From assembly GCF_040802235.1 (NCBI RefSeq), contig NC_133161.1, positions 45,063,001-45,127,000 on the forward strand: a stretch of 64,000 nucleotides of DNA, written 5' to 3'. The notes beneath the pieces were generated by a model, which worked only from the letters and a program-made list of their open reading frames with translations, was not told the DNA's origin and searched no databases. Below are positions 22,479-34,100 of the stretch, in pieces. The position numbers and the translations under genes were made by a program. Each line of letters opens with the position of its first letter. Position 1 is the first letter of the stretch. The DNA comes from Manis javanica (taxonomy: Eukaryota; Chordata; Mammalia; Pholidota; Manidae).

Positions 22479-25249
22479 ACACAGCTGTTGGTTTCTAGCA
22501 TCATTACCAAAGAGCCCTACCACTTCAGTGTCAGTCACCAGCAGAGGCAGGCATGTCCAGGTCTGCACTGCACAGTGAAGCAGCGTCACACAAAGCCAGG
22601 CCCATGAGCCTTCACTGGGTGTCCCTTTCAGCTCCTGAACAGAGAACAACAGTTGGTCCATAGATATTTTGGTCCACTACCAGGTGTGGCACACATCTAT
22701 TTCCAGTAACTTAACTGCTCACTTACAGAAAAAGCTTTGCCCTGGAGCTGAAAGGCCAAACCATGACCATTATCCCAGGTCCACAGAGAGGAGCTTTACT
22801 GAATATGGAAATTAGTTTGTGAGGAAGCCGAGGCTCATGTTCCCACACAGATGGACTTGTACCAGAACAGCAGGGCCCAGCGGCCTTCCCAGCATGATTC
22901 TCTCTGTCTTAAAACTGAATTAACTGCATCCAAGACCAGTTTAAAACTTTTAGAGGCACTAAGCATTGAACAGGTTATGGGCCCTCACTGATCTGCACTA
23001 AAAAAAAAAAAAAATTAAACAACAGTAATTATAAAATAAATGCAAGGATGTTAAACACGTTTCTTGATTCTTCCCATGACTACTTAGGTACTTTTTTGGG
23101 GAAATAATATCAAAATAGCTAAAAAAAAATTTTTCCTTCATTTTTCTCTTTCTGTCATAGTGCTTTGTTATAAAAGCAGTATCACAATGTTAAATTTTTA
23201 AAATAATGCTTATAACAACACAGTGCTAACACAGCTACTTTAATTTTTGCATATCATCTTCCCATGTCTTACTTAGAGACTTTTTCCCCAATTTTTCTTA
23301 TTGGGGTAAAATACACATAAAATTTACCATCTTAACCATTTTTAAGTGTCCAGTTTAGTTACATTAAGTACATTCACATTGTGCAAGCTTTAACACCAAC
23401 CACCCCCATAACGCCTCTTCTTATAAAACTGAAACCATGTACCCATTAAAGAACTCCCCATTCCCTCTTCCCCTAGCCCTTGCCAACTATCCTTCCACTT
23501 TCTGTCTCTGTGAATATGACTACTCTAGGTACTTCATGTAAGCGGAGTCACTATTTGTCTTTTGTGACAGATTATATCACTTAGCATAATGTCCTCAAGG
23601 TTCATCCATGTTGTAGCGTGCATCAGAATTTCCTTTTAGGGTGAATAATATTTTGAGACATCTTTCTACAATTATAACAGTGCACATTTGCAGCTTCTTT
23701 CAAAACAGTCTTTTGTAATTATAATATATATTTTATTGCTTTGATAATTTGCTTAATTATGTTCCAAATGTTAGAACTTCAGGTTCCAGGTGGGTTGTGG
23801 TGGTAGTGATTATTATAGATGTTTCTATGTACGTAAAAAGTTATTTAGGATTATTTCTTTGGAGTGAAATTATCAAGTCAAAGATTCTTGCCATGAATTT
23901 TTTTTTTCCAACTACTTTAGCCCATGTAGTTGAGGGGTGTAATCAATGATTTGGAAGCAAGTGGAAGTTAGAGAACAATGTAACGGGAAGCCAGCAGTGT
24001 CTCTTAAATAGGAATAAACCTCCCCGCCCCAGACCCTCCTCCCAGATGGTGTTCAAGCACAGCCCCCAGCCCACTCCACTCCAGCAGCAGGTGGACATGG
24101 TAATCACTGCAGGGAAGAATGAATAGTCCTTAAGCCAACATCTGCTTGGAAGGAGGTCTGTGCCAGATAATCCTGTCAGTGCAGGTGTGTCTTCCAAATT
24201 AGTTTTCCTTGATTTTAAACATTCAGTTATGTGTGTATGAGTCCTTGTTTTGCCCAAAGAAACCCCAGTCTGACTGAACCCATTAACCTTGGGTCAAATG
24301 TGAAAATTACTTCTTCCCCAAATCACATAAAGTAGGAATTCTTTCACGATTCGGAAAAATGAGAACTAGCGAGTATGGATATATATCTTGTCTTACTGAT
24401 CAGGATGTGCATAAAAATGGGAAAAGAGAAAAAAATGCAAAACCCTTCAGGGAAGCAATTTTGGCAAATGTAGAAAGTTGTACCTGGAAAACATCAAAGA
24501 CTTTGAGCTCACTTCATTCAATCCCCTCACTCTACCAGTGAGGAAACTGGTGTTAGGGAGCAAAAGCAACTTGCAGATGGTCACACACTTTATTACTGGT
24601 AGAGCCCAAACTAGAGCAAAGGACTGCTGGCTATTTTTATTTTCCTTCTGTTCTGAAAGAGTTTGTGACCTTCAATTCATTCTGCAATTGACCTTCTTTC
24701 TGCCAAGTCCAATTAAACCTGGTTCCAATCCATTAGGGCAAATTAAACTAAATGAACTCTCTCCCTAAGGACACAGATGGGGGTCTCTTTAGTGTCCCTG
24801 GGATTCTTTGGGAAGCCCAATATTTTCTCCCAAAACCATGGTGCTAAAAGTTACAGGACTCTGGAGTCACGTTTACAAGGCTGAGTTGCTAGAATACTCT
24901 GGAGAATGTCTGGTGATAGGAGAGTCTGACTGAACAGTGCCAACAGCTTCCTCATTGGTCGCACACTGTCCATCCCCCAACCATGAAACTGCATTAAAGG
25001 AAGAAAGTAGGCATTCCAGAGACCTGGAGAAGGTCGTACTTGGATGACTTTCATCACAAGAGGGCAGTATGTGTCCAGCAATTAATCCACTACGTAAGTG
25101 GACCGAAGGATTCAGCTGTGCCTAGTGCCTAGTGACTGACATTGTCCTATTTAAGTAAGACTCAATCCACAGTACCTGGTGTTTAAAAGCAATTTCATCT
25201 TAAGCCAATTAATTCTTGAGTTCAAAGACATTAGCAAGTAGGGATAGTT
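22479..25249. other. Intergenic sequence with no gene
   Basis: This stretch contains a 14-A run near 23000, an antisense L1 3' fragment (about 23288-23660) and a faint MIR-like core near 24520-24640. Nothing else is recognised and no coding exon is supported on either strand. Confidence 0.6.
23288..23660 (-). mobile_element. Old antisense LINE-1 3' end
   Basis: The + strand carries 'ttggggtaaaatacacataa', 'aatttaccatcttaaccatt', 'acattaagtacattcacatt', 'gaaaccatgtacccattaaa' and 'tcaaggttcatccatgttgt'. This is the reverse complement of an old L1 3' end and matches the fragment at 4481 in kind. It stops before any recognisable reverse-transcriptase sequence. Confidence 0.85.
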
Positions 25250-25460
25250 GGCCCCAAGCAAGCAGTACTGCATCAAGTTCTCTGGATGCTGAGGATCTCG
25301 GTTCAAATTCCAGGGCTACCATTAGCTGTGTGACCTTGGACAAGTGCTCTAGCTTTTCTGTGCCTGAGTTTCCCATCTGTAATAACAGCATTTCCCTTGA
25401 AAAGTTGTTTAGTTATGAGTAATTAATATGTAAAGTGCTTAAAACAGTACAGTAAAGCCT
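25250..25460 (+). repeat. MIR SINE (sense)
   Basis: The MIR order is clear: 'ggttcaaattccagggctac', 'attagctgtgtgaccttgga', 'tgcctgagtttcccatctgt', then 'aatatgtaaagtgcttaaaa' and 'cagtacagtaaagcctctag'. The tRNA-derived head is decayed. Confidence 0.85.
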
Positions 25461-26879
25461 CTAGAAATAGTAACTCTTACTATCTAGAGAGATTTTCCCC
25501 CTCTAGCAGCACTGCTTTAATCTGTGTACTCTATCATCTGTGGGGAAAATGGAGATTTCTGACCAGGATTCCCACCTGGCCTTAATAGAATCCATTGTAT
25601 AAGAGCCTGTTGGCACATTTATGGGATGTTTACTCGTTGACAGAGCTGGTGACAGAGCCACTGAACAGCCATGGGAATACCAGCCCAGGGGACTGGTGAA
25701 GAGGAAACACCCATTCTCTCCTCCCTCAGTTCCTGGTATATAATTGGTCAGGAATCTGCCAGTCACCAGAGACCCACCCACAGAGTTCCTCCAGGTGCTA
25801 GGGGCCAGGAAGGAGCCAGCCACCCAGAGAGCCGGGAGCGAAGAGAGACTGAGACCTACTGCCCTGAGAATAACCCCTTTAAGCCCCAACTCCCTGCCCT
25901 TGCTTTTATTTGTCTCGCCAAATTCATAGCAAACTTCTCCTCCTACAGCAACAGAATTAGAGATAAGGCAAGAGAAAAGAGTGGCCTCGCTGGGCCAACC
26001 TTCCCATCCTTAAGGGCCCCTCTAAACAACATTGCCATTTTCAAACTGATAGCAAACTCCAGACTTTTAAGCAGCCCAGAGACCAGAAACCATTTTCAAG
26101 ACTGAAACCTGTGGAATAAGAAATAAACATTCCCTATGCTTGACATCACCTTCATTTTTATTTTGTTAAGAAACTGAAGGTCCAGGTCATGTTCAGAGGC
26201 ATGGATTAGGAAAGCCAAAAACCTATGTGCATTTTTATTTTATTTCAGAAGACATCAGAGTATGGTATCTGGCTTTCCACACTAAAAATCACATGGCTGA
26301 GAGTCATTTTTCTTTTATGTCAGCATGTGATTCTAATACCACAGACATATTTCTCTTTACATACTGTGGTCCTTTGGAGAGCTACAAACTATGGAATATC
26401 CAAGTTCTTTTTTTGTCCCCTAAGAACCAATTTTAGCCCCTTTATAGGGGATATCCTCCCTGTTGAGAATGCTAACCTAGTCAAAACCTAGATAATTCTT
26501 ACCACCCTTACTATCTCCAAGAAGCCCTCTGTCACCCCAAAGTCCAAAAGCCTTTCCACACAGTATTCAGCTTCCAGTTCAATGAAGCTTAAAAGTTAGA
26601 AATTCAACATTTTCATCATTCCTTCTTTTCACTCTTTTCTATGTTCTGAAGACAATTTTAATCTAAATATAAAAATTTTGCTTATGTTATTTTAAAAAAT
26701 AAGTTATACACATCATGAAAGTTTAATATTTTAGCACGTACTAAGAAAACAGGCAATCTCCTACAAAACCTAAATTTATGCTGTATTTGGCAAATATTTC
26801 ACCCTCATATATAGGGTTAAAGAGTGAAAGTAAGATCGTACACTATACCTCAATAAAGCGGAAATTTAAAAAAAAATCA
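25461..26879. other. Intergenic sequence with no gene
   Basis: Several open frames of 60-144 codons occur between 25503 and 26491, but none has recognisable domains, splice context or coding character. The last 60 bp before 26879 resemble a very short L1 3' terminus ('actatacctcaataaagcgg' followed by A-rich sequence). Nothing more can be supported. Confidence 0.5.
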
Positions 26880-27115
26880 GTGTGACTTTTCTTATAACCT
26901 AGGCTAGGCCCTGATCTAAAGGCTTAGATATTTTCTCGTTAAATCCTCACAACAACCCCATGAGGAAAATGGTAATTATCCCCATTTTAAAGATGAAAAA
27001 ACTGAGGCCTTGTGTAATTGAGTCACTCAGGGTCGCATAATAAGCAAAAGTGATAGGATTTGCACCTGGGCATTCTGGCTCCAGAGCTCAGGCCTTTAAC
27101 CACAGCAGTACTGCC
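26880..27115 (-). repeat. MIR SINE (antisense)
   Basis: The reverse-complement MIR series 'taaatcctcacaacaacccc', 'atgaggaaaatggtaattat', 'ccccattttaaagatgaaaa', 'aactgaggccttgtgtaatt' and 'tctggctccagagctcaggc' is well preserved. Confidence 0.85.
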
Positions 27116-27689
27116 CAAGCCCTTATCCTCGTGGTGGGGGTAAAGCACTGTAGAGCACTTTACCTTGAGCAATGGAAGCAGCATTCTGCTCAGCGCCATC
27201 CAGTGTGACATGATAAAGGAAAGTGAGGAAGCGCTGAATTTATACCTTATTCACAAGTTAAGTCTAAATAAAGATGAATCTAAGTTTAGCCCTTTAAGGA
27301 CTGTTTTAAGGTAGGATTTGGTTACAGATCCACAGGACCTTGAGAAACCAGATCCATTAAACCTCATGTAAACTGGGCACCTTAGGCTGGACCATAAGCT
27401 AAAACATCACCACTATAGTGTTTTAAAGAGATGAACAGGATTCATTTCTTTAAATGCCAATTTTGCTAGCTTAAATTTATGATGTACTGGGAAATATTTA
27501 ATTTTTATACATAGACCTAAAATATAATTTTTAAATGAAATTAGTGATTTTTATTATAACCAACAGATATTAGAAGTTAATTTGGGGTTATGAAAACAGC
27601 TTCATAACTGGACTCTATTATCAAACATGAGACTAAGATGTACATACATAACTGATTTTGCCTAATTTGTACATTAGTACTATAATATG
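27116..27689. other. Unassigned intergenic sequence
   Basis: This is AT-rich sequence without an open frame of interest, RNA gene or recognisable repeat. Confidence 0.5.
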
Positions 27690-28112
27690 TCTGGTAGATT
27701 GTTACACTTAATGCTCGCTAATAAATTGCATTTCCCTCTACCTCTGTGACTCGCACTGAATAATGGCACATTGGCAAACACATGCAAGCAGAAGCCTATA
27801 AAGTACTTGCAGATCTGGGCTTGCCCTCTCTCACTGCTGAGAACCCTTCCACTACCACGTGGAAAACCCCAGGCAAACCTGCTGGAAACAAGTGCTCCAG
27901 CTAACAGCCAGCACTTATCTCCAGACATGTGACTGAGGCATGCTACAACAACCAGCCTCCAGCTTACCTGCTTGCTGGACGTAGCTTCATGAACTAGTTT
28001 AGGCAAAAGCCTAAACTTCTTGCCTCACAGAATTGTGAGCTAAGACTATGTTTTAAGCCACTGAATTCTGGAGTAGTTTGTTACCCAGCAAAGGATAATT
28101 GTAACAGTACAT
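27690..28112 (+). repeat. Probable MaLR/MLT1-type LTR relic
   Basis: The segment ends 'cacagaattgtgagctaaga', 'ttttaagccactgaattctg', 'gtagtttgttacccagcaaa' and 'ggataattgtaacag', which is the standard ending of an old mammalian LTR family. The body ('cagacatgtgactgaggcat') fits the same element. The family call is from memory and is only moderately certain. Confidence 0.5.
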
Positions 28113-28132
28113 AAAAAATAAGAAGGACTAAC

Positions 28133-28430
28133 TGCTGTAATAAACAGACTCCTAAATACATAATGGCTTAAATACAATAGAAGTTTATTTACCATTCATA
28201 TAAACAGTTCAAGGAGGCTTCAGATTGGTGCAGGGGGTTTTGTTGCATCATTTGCTCAGGGACCCAGGCTGTCAGTTTTTGCCATCTTCAATGTGTGGTT
28301 TCCAAGATCATCTCAAGCACTGTAAACCGGACAGCAGCAGAGAGAGCATAGAGGACAGCAAATGGGAAGTTTTACAGGGCCCAGTCAAGAAACAGGACAT
28401 CTCTTTTCTATTCACATTTTATAGGTAGAA
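28133..28430 (+). repeat. Ancient mammalian repeat ('taatggcttaaatacaatag' type)
   Basis: The head 'gtaataaacagactcctaaa' plus 'taatggcttaaatacaatag' plus 'aagtttatttaccattcat' and later 'ggacccaggctgtcag' and 'atcatctcaagcactg' matches a common old element whose consensus has 'agtggcttaaaacaacaaa'. The family is not named. Confidence 0.45.
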
Positions 28431-28554
28431 CCCAATCATGTGACCGAGCCTAGCTGCACTGGTCTAGTTGTATGCCCAGGAAGATGAGGAAACAGTTTGA
28501 TGAACAAGTCATAGTTTGTTGCTTGTTGGCTTTTTAGTAAATAAAAATCATGTC

Positions 28555-28800
28555 AGAACCAGCATGGCATAGTGGGGACACAGGCTGAGGGTTTAGAAAG
28601 ATCTGGGCAGGACTGCAGTTCAATCCTTATCACCTGTGTAACCTGAGCCAATTACCTAATATATGTAAAACCTCAATTCATCATCTACAAGATAGGGAAA
28701 TAACTGTCTTCAATAGGTTTTTGTGAGGATTAAAAGTAAAGTACTTGGTAGAGTGGCACATTATAGGCATTCAATAATTTCATAGCTATTAGCATTATTG
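28555..28800 (+). repeat. MIR SINE (sense)
   Basis: The segment starts with the tRNA-like head 'agcatggcatagtggggaca'. It continues 'gactgcagttcaatccttat', 'cacctgtgtaacctgagcca', 'cctcaattcatcatctacaa', 'ttttgtgaggattaaaagta' and 'ggcacattataggcattcaa'. This is a nearly full-length MIR. Confidence 0.85.
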
Positions 28801-29149
28801 TTGTAACTAAACTGAATGGTATGAGAAATCAAAGATTATGGAGAGAGAGAGAGTTAACAGTGAGCTATTCAGATAGCAGTATTAGTCATGACACTTCCAA
28901 GTGTAAGTCATGAAAAGCCAAGTGTTATCAAAAAAAGAGGGAATTTGTCAAAAAAATAGAAAGATAGGGTGTAGCTCTCAACATCCAAGGAAAACTTGCC
29001 TAACTGGAACATCTTCCAGGACTTCAGAGACTGAAACTCTTTTCTTTTTTCATATTAAATGCCACTTACATATCTTTGCTTCATTCTCTCCAATGATAGA
29101 CACACTGTTTCCATGTTTCAACAGCCTCCAGAATTGCTAATTTAAAAAT

Positions 29150-29159
29150 GTGTGATAAT
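29150..29159 (+). repeat. Target-site duplication (left) of the young L1 tail
   Basis: The 10-mer GTGTGATAAT here recurs at 29825-29834 and brackets the L1 insertion. The preceding A-run is also similar on both sides, so the true duplication may be a few bases longer. Confidence 0.85.
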
Positions 29160-29824
29160 AGAAATACCATTTGACCCAGGAATTCCACTCCTAGGAATTT
29201 ACCCTAAGAATGCAGCAGCCCAGTTTGAAAAAGACATATGTACCACTATGTTTATCACAGCACTATTTAGAATAGCCAAGAAATGGAAGCAACCTAAGTG
29301 TCCATCAGTAGACGACTGGATAAAGAAGATGTGGTACATATACACAATGGAATATTATTCAGTCATAAGAAGAAAACAAATCCTACCATTTACAACAACA
29401 GGGATGGAGCTAGAGGGTATTATGCTCAGTGAAATAAGCCAGGTGGAGAAAGACAAGTACCAAATGATTTCACTCATCTGTGGAGTATAAGAAGCAAGAA
29501 AAAACTAAAGGAACAAAACAGCAACAGACTCACAGAACCCAAGAATGAACTAACAGTTACCAAAGGAAAAGGGACTGGGGAGGATGGGTGGGAAGAGAGG
29601 GATAAGGGGAAAAAGGGGTATTCGGATTAGCACACATAATGTGGAGGGGGGGCACGGGGAAGACAGTATAGCACAGAGAAGATAAGTAGTGACTCTATAG
29701 CACCTTACTATGCTGATGGACAGTGACTATAATGGGGTATGTGGTGGGGACTTGATAAGGGGGGAATCTAGTACCCACAATGTTGCTCATCCAATTGTAT
29801 ATTAGTGATACCAAAATAAAAAAA
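29160..29824 (+). mobile_element. Young 5'-truncated LINE-1 with target-site duplications
   Basis: This 665-bp insertion begins at 'agaaataccatttgacccag', inside ORF2, and runs through the ORF2 stop at 29488-29490, a G-rich 3' UTR and an A-rich tail ('accaaaataaaaaaa'). It belongs to the same subfamily as the full-length copy at 38728-45406. The C-terminal 109 or so ORF2 codons in this copy are uninterrupted and end in SLICGV. A 10-bp target-site duplication flanks it, consistent with target-primed reverse transcription. Confidence 0.93.
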
Positions 29825-29834
29825 GTGTGATAAT
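29825..29834 (+). repeat. Target-site duplication (right) of the young L1 tail
   Basis: The GTGTGATAAT copy directly follows the A-rich tail and is identical to 29150-29159. Confidence 0.85.
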
Positions 29835-31029
29835 GTTATTGTGGCTATTATTTTTAAAGAGCCTCTACCTTTTACACATACAGTGCTTAGAGATGAAATT
29901 GTATCAAGGGTTTTGCTTTAAGGTAGTACATTTTAAATACACTTGGGGAAGGGAAGGGAAGAGCACAGATGATAAATGTCAGCTTAAGTTGGTAATTGCT
30001 AAAGTTAGGGGATGGCTACATGGGAGTTCACGGTAAGTTCTCCCTACATTTGTGCCCATTTGGAAATTTCCCCTAAACAAACAAAGGAAAACAAAAGCCA
30101 AGGCTGACCTCATCTTGGCTTAGAGATTCAGAAGCACAGAGGGATTGACTTGATTGGCCCATCTTACATCATATTTTTTAGCTGATTTTCTGCTTTGGCA
30201 AAATGTTATGTAACTAAAATGGATCCACTGTCATGATCAACATTATCATCCATTTGGCTGTGGTCTTCCTGGATTCTGAGAGAAATGGCTAAAGTGATAT
30301 ACAGAAAATCAGGACTTGACTCAACAACTTTTTCTTGACTTACTGATTGCTATAACACTTTCCCTTCTCTCCTCACATTGCATCACCTTAAGAAAGGCAG
30401 AGCTATTTTGGCACTGTTTTCATGTTTATAGAGTCCCAGGAGAGAAGAGATCAGAGAAAAACTCATGAGGACAGCAAAAATTATGGATCTGCTTTCTAGT
30501 GCTGGAGACAAGCTTTCAGAATAGTCACATGTGTATTGAGGGTATCTAACCAGAATATCCAGTACATAAGAGAGCTCTGGTCAGCAGCACAAAGTAGGAG
30601 AAAGAGGTTGAGAACGAGTTACTATTTCTTTCTCGTTAAGATTTATTTTCTGAAAGGAAAAAAAATCAATTTCTCTTTATTACACTCAAAATGTGCATAG
30701 GTTTTGTAATCATGTTCTAAGAATTGGTTGATCTGATCTGTTATACTGATCACATTACAAATAAGGACCAAGGAGAAAGACATTAATAACGTTAGGAAAA
30801 AAGTGTAGAGATACAGGGAGCAAGTTTCCTGGCCACAATCTAGTACTCTGTCCAAAGAGTAGTATATGAGAAATGTAACTTTTACAATTAAAATCTTTGC
30901 TAATCAGTCTCAGTACTCAAATCATGTTGTATCCAAATCAGATTTTTAATTTTCACAAATGTGGCTAATTGTCTTTTCCAAAGATGGACACCATACTATA
31001 TCCCATTCCACATGACTTTTATTTTTTTT
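29835..31029. other. Unassigned intergenic sequence
   Basis: I see no gene, RNA gene or clear repeat. The open frames are short and lack coding character. Confidence 0.5.
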
Positions 31030-31315
31030 TCACTACCATTGACATTCTTCCACCAGGTAGTGGGGTGTGACAGTGACAGCCCCAGCTGAGGCCCTAACCA
31101 ACAGCCCATAGCCACCCCCAGAGGAGAGATGGGCCTTCAGTTGCCTCCAGCCCCAACCCACTGAGTCTACCAGCTCCATCTGATACTATGGAACAGAGAT
31201 GAGCTATCCCTGCTAATCCCAGCCGAAATTGCAGATTTGTCTATAAAACAAATGATGGTTGTTATCTTAAGCCACTAATTTAGGGATACTTTATACGTAG
31301 CAAAAATAACTTAAA
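31030..31315 (+). repeat. Probable MaLR/MLT1-type LTR end
   Basis: The closing segment 'cagccgaaattgcagatttg', 'aacaaatgatggttgttatc', 'ttaagccactaatttaggga' and 'tactttatacgtagcaaaaa' is the familiar old LTR ending also seen at 27690-28112. Confidence 0.5.
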
Positions 31316-32817
31316 AAATAAATATGACATTGCTTAATTAGGAAAGCTTTTGACTTTTTGTATACAGTGGAATGGATAAGTAAAATGTTGAATGAATATG
31401 ACTAAAATGGAATATTTTGAAGCACTCATAAAGGGTGAGATAGATTTATATACAGCAGTATAGATTTCAAACACATACAGTGCAAAAATAATCAGAATGA
31501 TATACAATAAACATACATTTTAAAAACACACTCAAAGCAACTCTCTATATTTTTCAAAGATTCATAGAATCTAATTAATATATAGATGGTAGAATAGAAG
31601 ATCATGTATTAAATATACTAGGGTATATGTCTGTGGGAGTGGGAATGGGGAAAGGGAGAAAATAATTATAAAAGAACCTCCACCACAAACAAGAGAGTAT
31701 TGTTATATTATATAATTACTAAACTTAATTCACATTTCTTTCTGGGCACTTAGCTAAAATTTACTTCCCAGCCTCTTGTGCAATTAAGTGAGACCACATG
31801 ATGTCATTCTAACCAATGGAATATAGGCAAGAGTGATATATGCTCTCTTCAGGCCAGGCCCTCAGAAAGGGAAAATGGTGTGGGCAGCTAATAGAAAGGA
31901 TGCAACACTCCATTCCCATGAATATAAACAGTAATCACAATGTATCAACAATGAGTAAGCAAGGCAACTCTGTGACCAGAGTGGAACAAGACAGAACACA
32001 ACCACCCCATGAGCATGTCTGACGCTAGAGTCCGACAAAACACTGCAACCACAAAAGTAATTATATGCCTCCCCCATTCTAACATGAATGATTGGTTTTT
32101 GCTTGCTCGCTAGTGGTAACTCTACCTCTGCTCTAAACTTTCTGCCTCCTAGATAAAATTACCAAGATACACAATTACTGAATAGCCCCAACTTCATGAT
32201 AGCCCCCAAATCACTAGTGGCCTCTACTTCTGTTAACCCTTCTTTCACCCAGCACAGTGCAAACCTAGAGCTTCCTCCAATCCTCTTCTAAGGATGCTCC
32301 TTGGTTCCTCAGCTAGCTGAAGAAACCATATTCTGCTTGACCTCAGCTGTGTTCATGGTGGTCTTGGTTGGTGAGCTCTGACCAAAGTGGGGCTTCCTGG
32401 GACTGGCTTAGACCTTTCCCTGCCACAAACTATGACCCTCGACTCGGAAATGGTGTGCAAACCTCAAACTCTAAATCTACATACTCTTAAGGCCACCCTT
32501 TCCAAGACAACAGCTGAATGTGAGCTCCAGATAATCTGTTGAGCCCTTCACTGTTAGATTTAGATTTGGTTCCAAGACTTTTGAATTCTGATCAGTTTGT
32601 ACTGTTCCTTGAAGTTTGGCTTCTAAGCATTTAGGTCAGCATTCCTATTATCTGTCTAGTTGTCTACTCTTACTCCTCTATAAGAGAAAAGCCTAGTGAG
32701 GGACACAGACCAAACATATGTTCAACAAGGCTTGTTCTGATGGCTGATGAGCTCAGAACATATCATCTCATCAAACCTGCATCCTTGGAACAAACTTTGT
32801 CTTGGGTCATTGTTATT
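31316..32817. other. Intergenic sequence, partly LTR-like
   Basis: About 31735-31900 resembles the front of an old LTR element ('cttcccagcctcttgtgcaa', 'gatgtcattctaaccaatgg'). The remainder, to 32817, is unassigned. No gene is supported. Confidence 0.45.
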
Positions 32818-32863
32818 AGTTTGTTAGAGCTGCCACAACAAATTACCACAAACTGGGTGGCTT

Positions 32864-32879
32864 AAAACAATAGAAACTG
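32864..32879 (+). repeat. Target-site duplication (left) of the RPS24 retrocopy
   Basis: AAAACAATAGAAACTG is identical to 33393-33408. It belongs to the host repeat and was duplicated on insertion. Confidence 0.92.
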
Positions 32880-33392
<513 letters not shown>

Positions 33393-33408
33393 AAAACAAT
33401 AGAAACTG
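33393..33408 (+). repeat. Target-site duplication (right) of the RPS24 retrocopy
   Basis: AAAACAATAGAAACTG follows the A-rich tail and is identical to the left copy at 32864-32879. Confidence 0.92.
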
Positions 33409-33755
33409 ATTTGCTCAATTCTGGACACCAGAAGTCTGAAATCAAGTTGGCAGCAGGACCGTGCTCACTCTGAAGGCTCCAGGGAAGAATTCTTCCTAAC
33501 TTCTGGTGGTTGCTGAAATTTAGTGTTCCTTGGCTTGTAGCTGCAGTACTCCAATCTCTGCCTCTGTCATTATGAGGCCTACCTCCCTCTGTGTGTGTGT
33601 CTGTCTCCAAATCTCCCTTTCCTTATAAAGGCACCAGCCACTGGATTAAGGGCCCACCCTAATCCCAGAATGCCATCATCTTAACTTGATCCTTTTCCCA
33701 AATAATGTCACATTCACAATATGCATAATTTTTTGGAAGACACAATTCAACCCAG

Positions 33756-34100
33756 AAAAGTCAACTTTTAAGAAACTTTAAGAATTATTTTCTTTAGTTG
33801 TATCTTCCTGGAGCGTTTTGTTTTTGTTTTTGTTTTAAATGCATCCTTGTTAGCAACAGCTGGCCCTTGGCCAGATTCTGGAGACATGTAGTTCCATAAG
33901 CACATCAAGGCAAGGATCTCCTGAGGTCTTTTTAGTCTAAGTCTGCATTCCCTTCAGACCAAATACCTTTTCCTTCACGGTATCCTGTTATTTTGCTAAG
34001 TCATGCACACATCTTTCCAAGTGGCATACTTTCCTTTCATCATGGACAATTAGGTACTTCAGTGATCACTTTGGAGAAATTTGACATGAGTAACATTGTT
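33756..34100. other. Unassigned intergenic sequence
   Basis: There is a short TTTTG-rich simple run near 33820. No gene or repeat family is recognised. Confidence 0.5.

Noticed and set aside
25671-26105. 144-codon open frame on the + strand
   Set aside because: It has no domain, no conserved motif, no splice or promoter context, and overlaps open frames on the other strand, so it is best explained by chance in GC-richer sequence.
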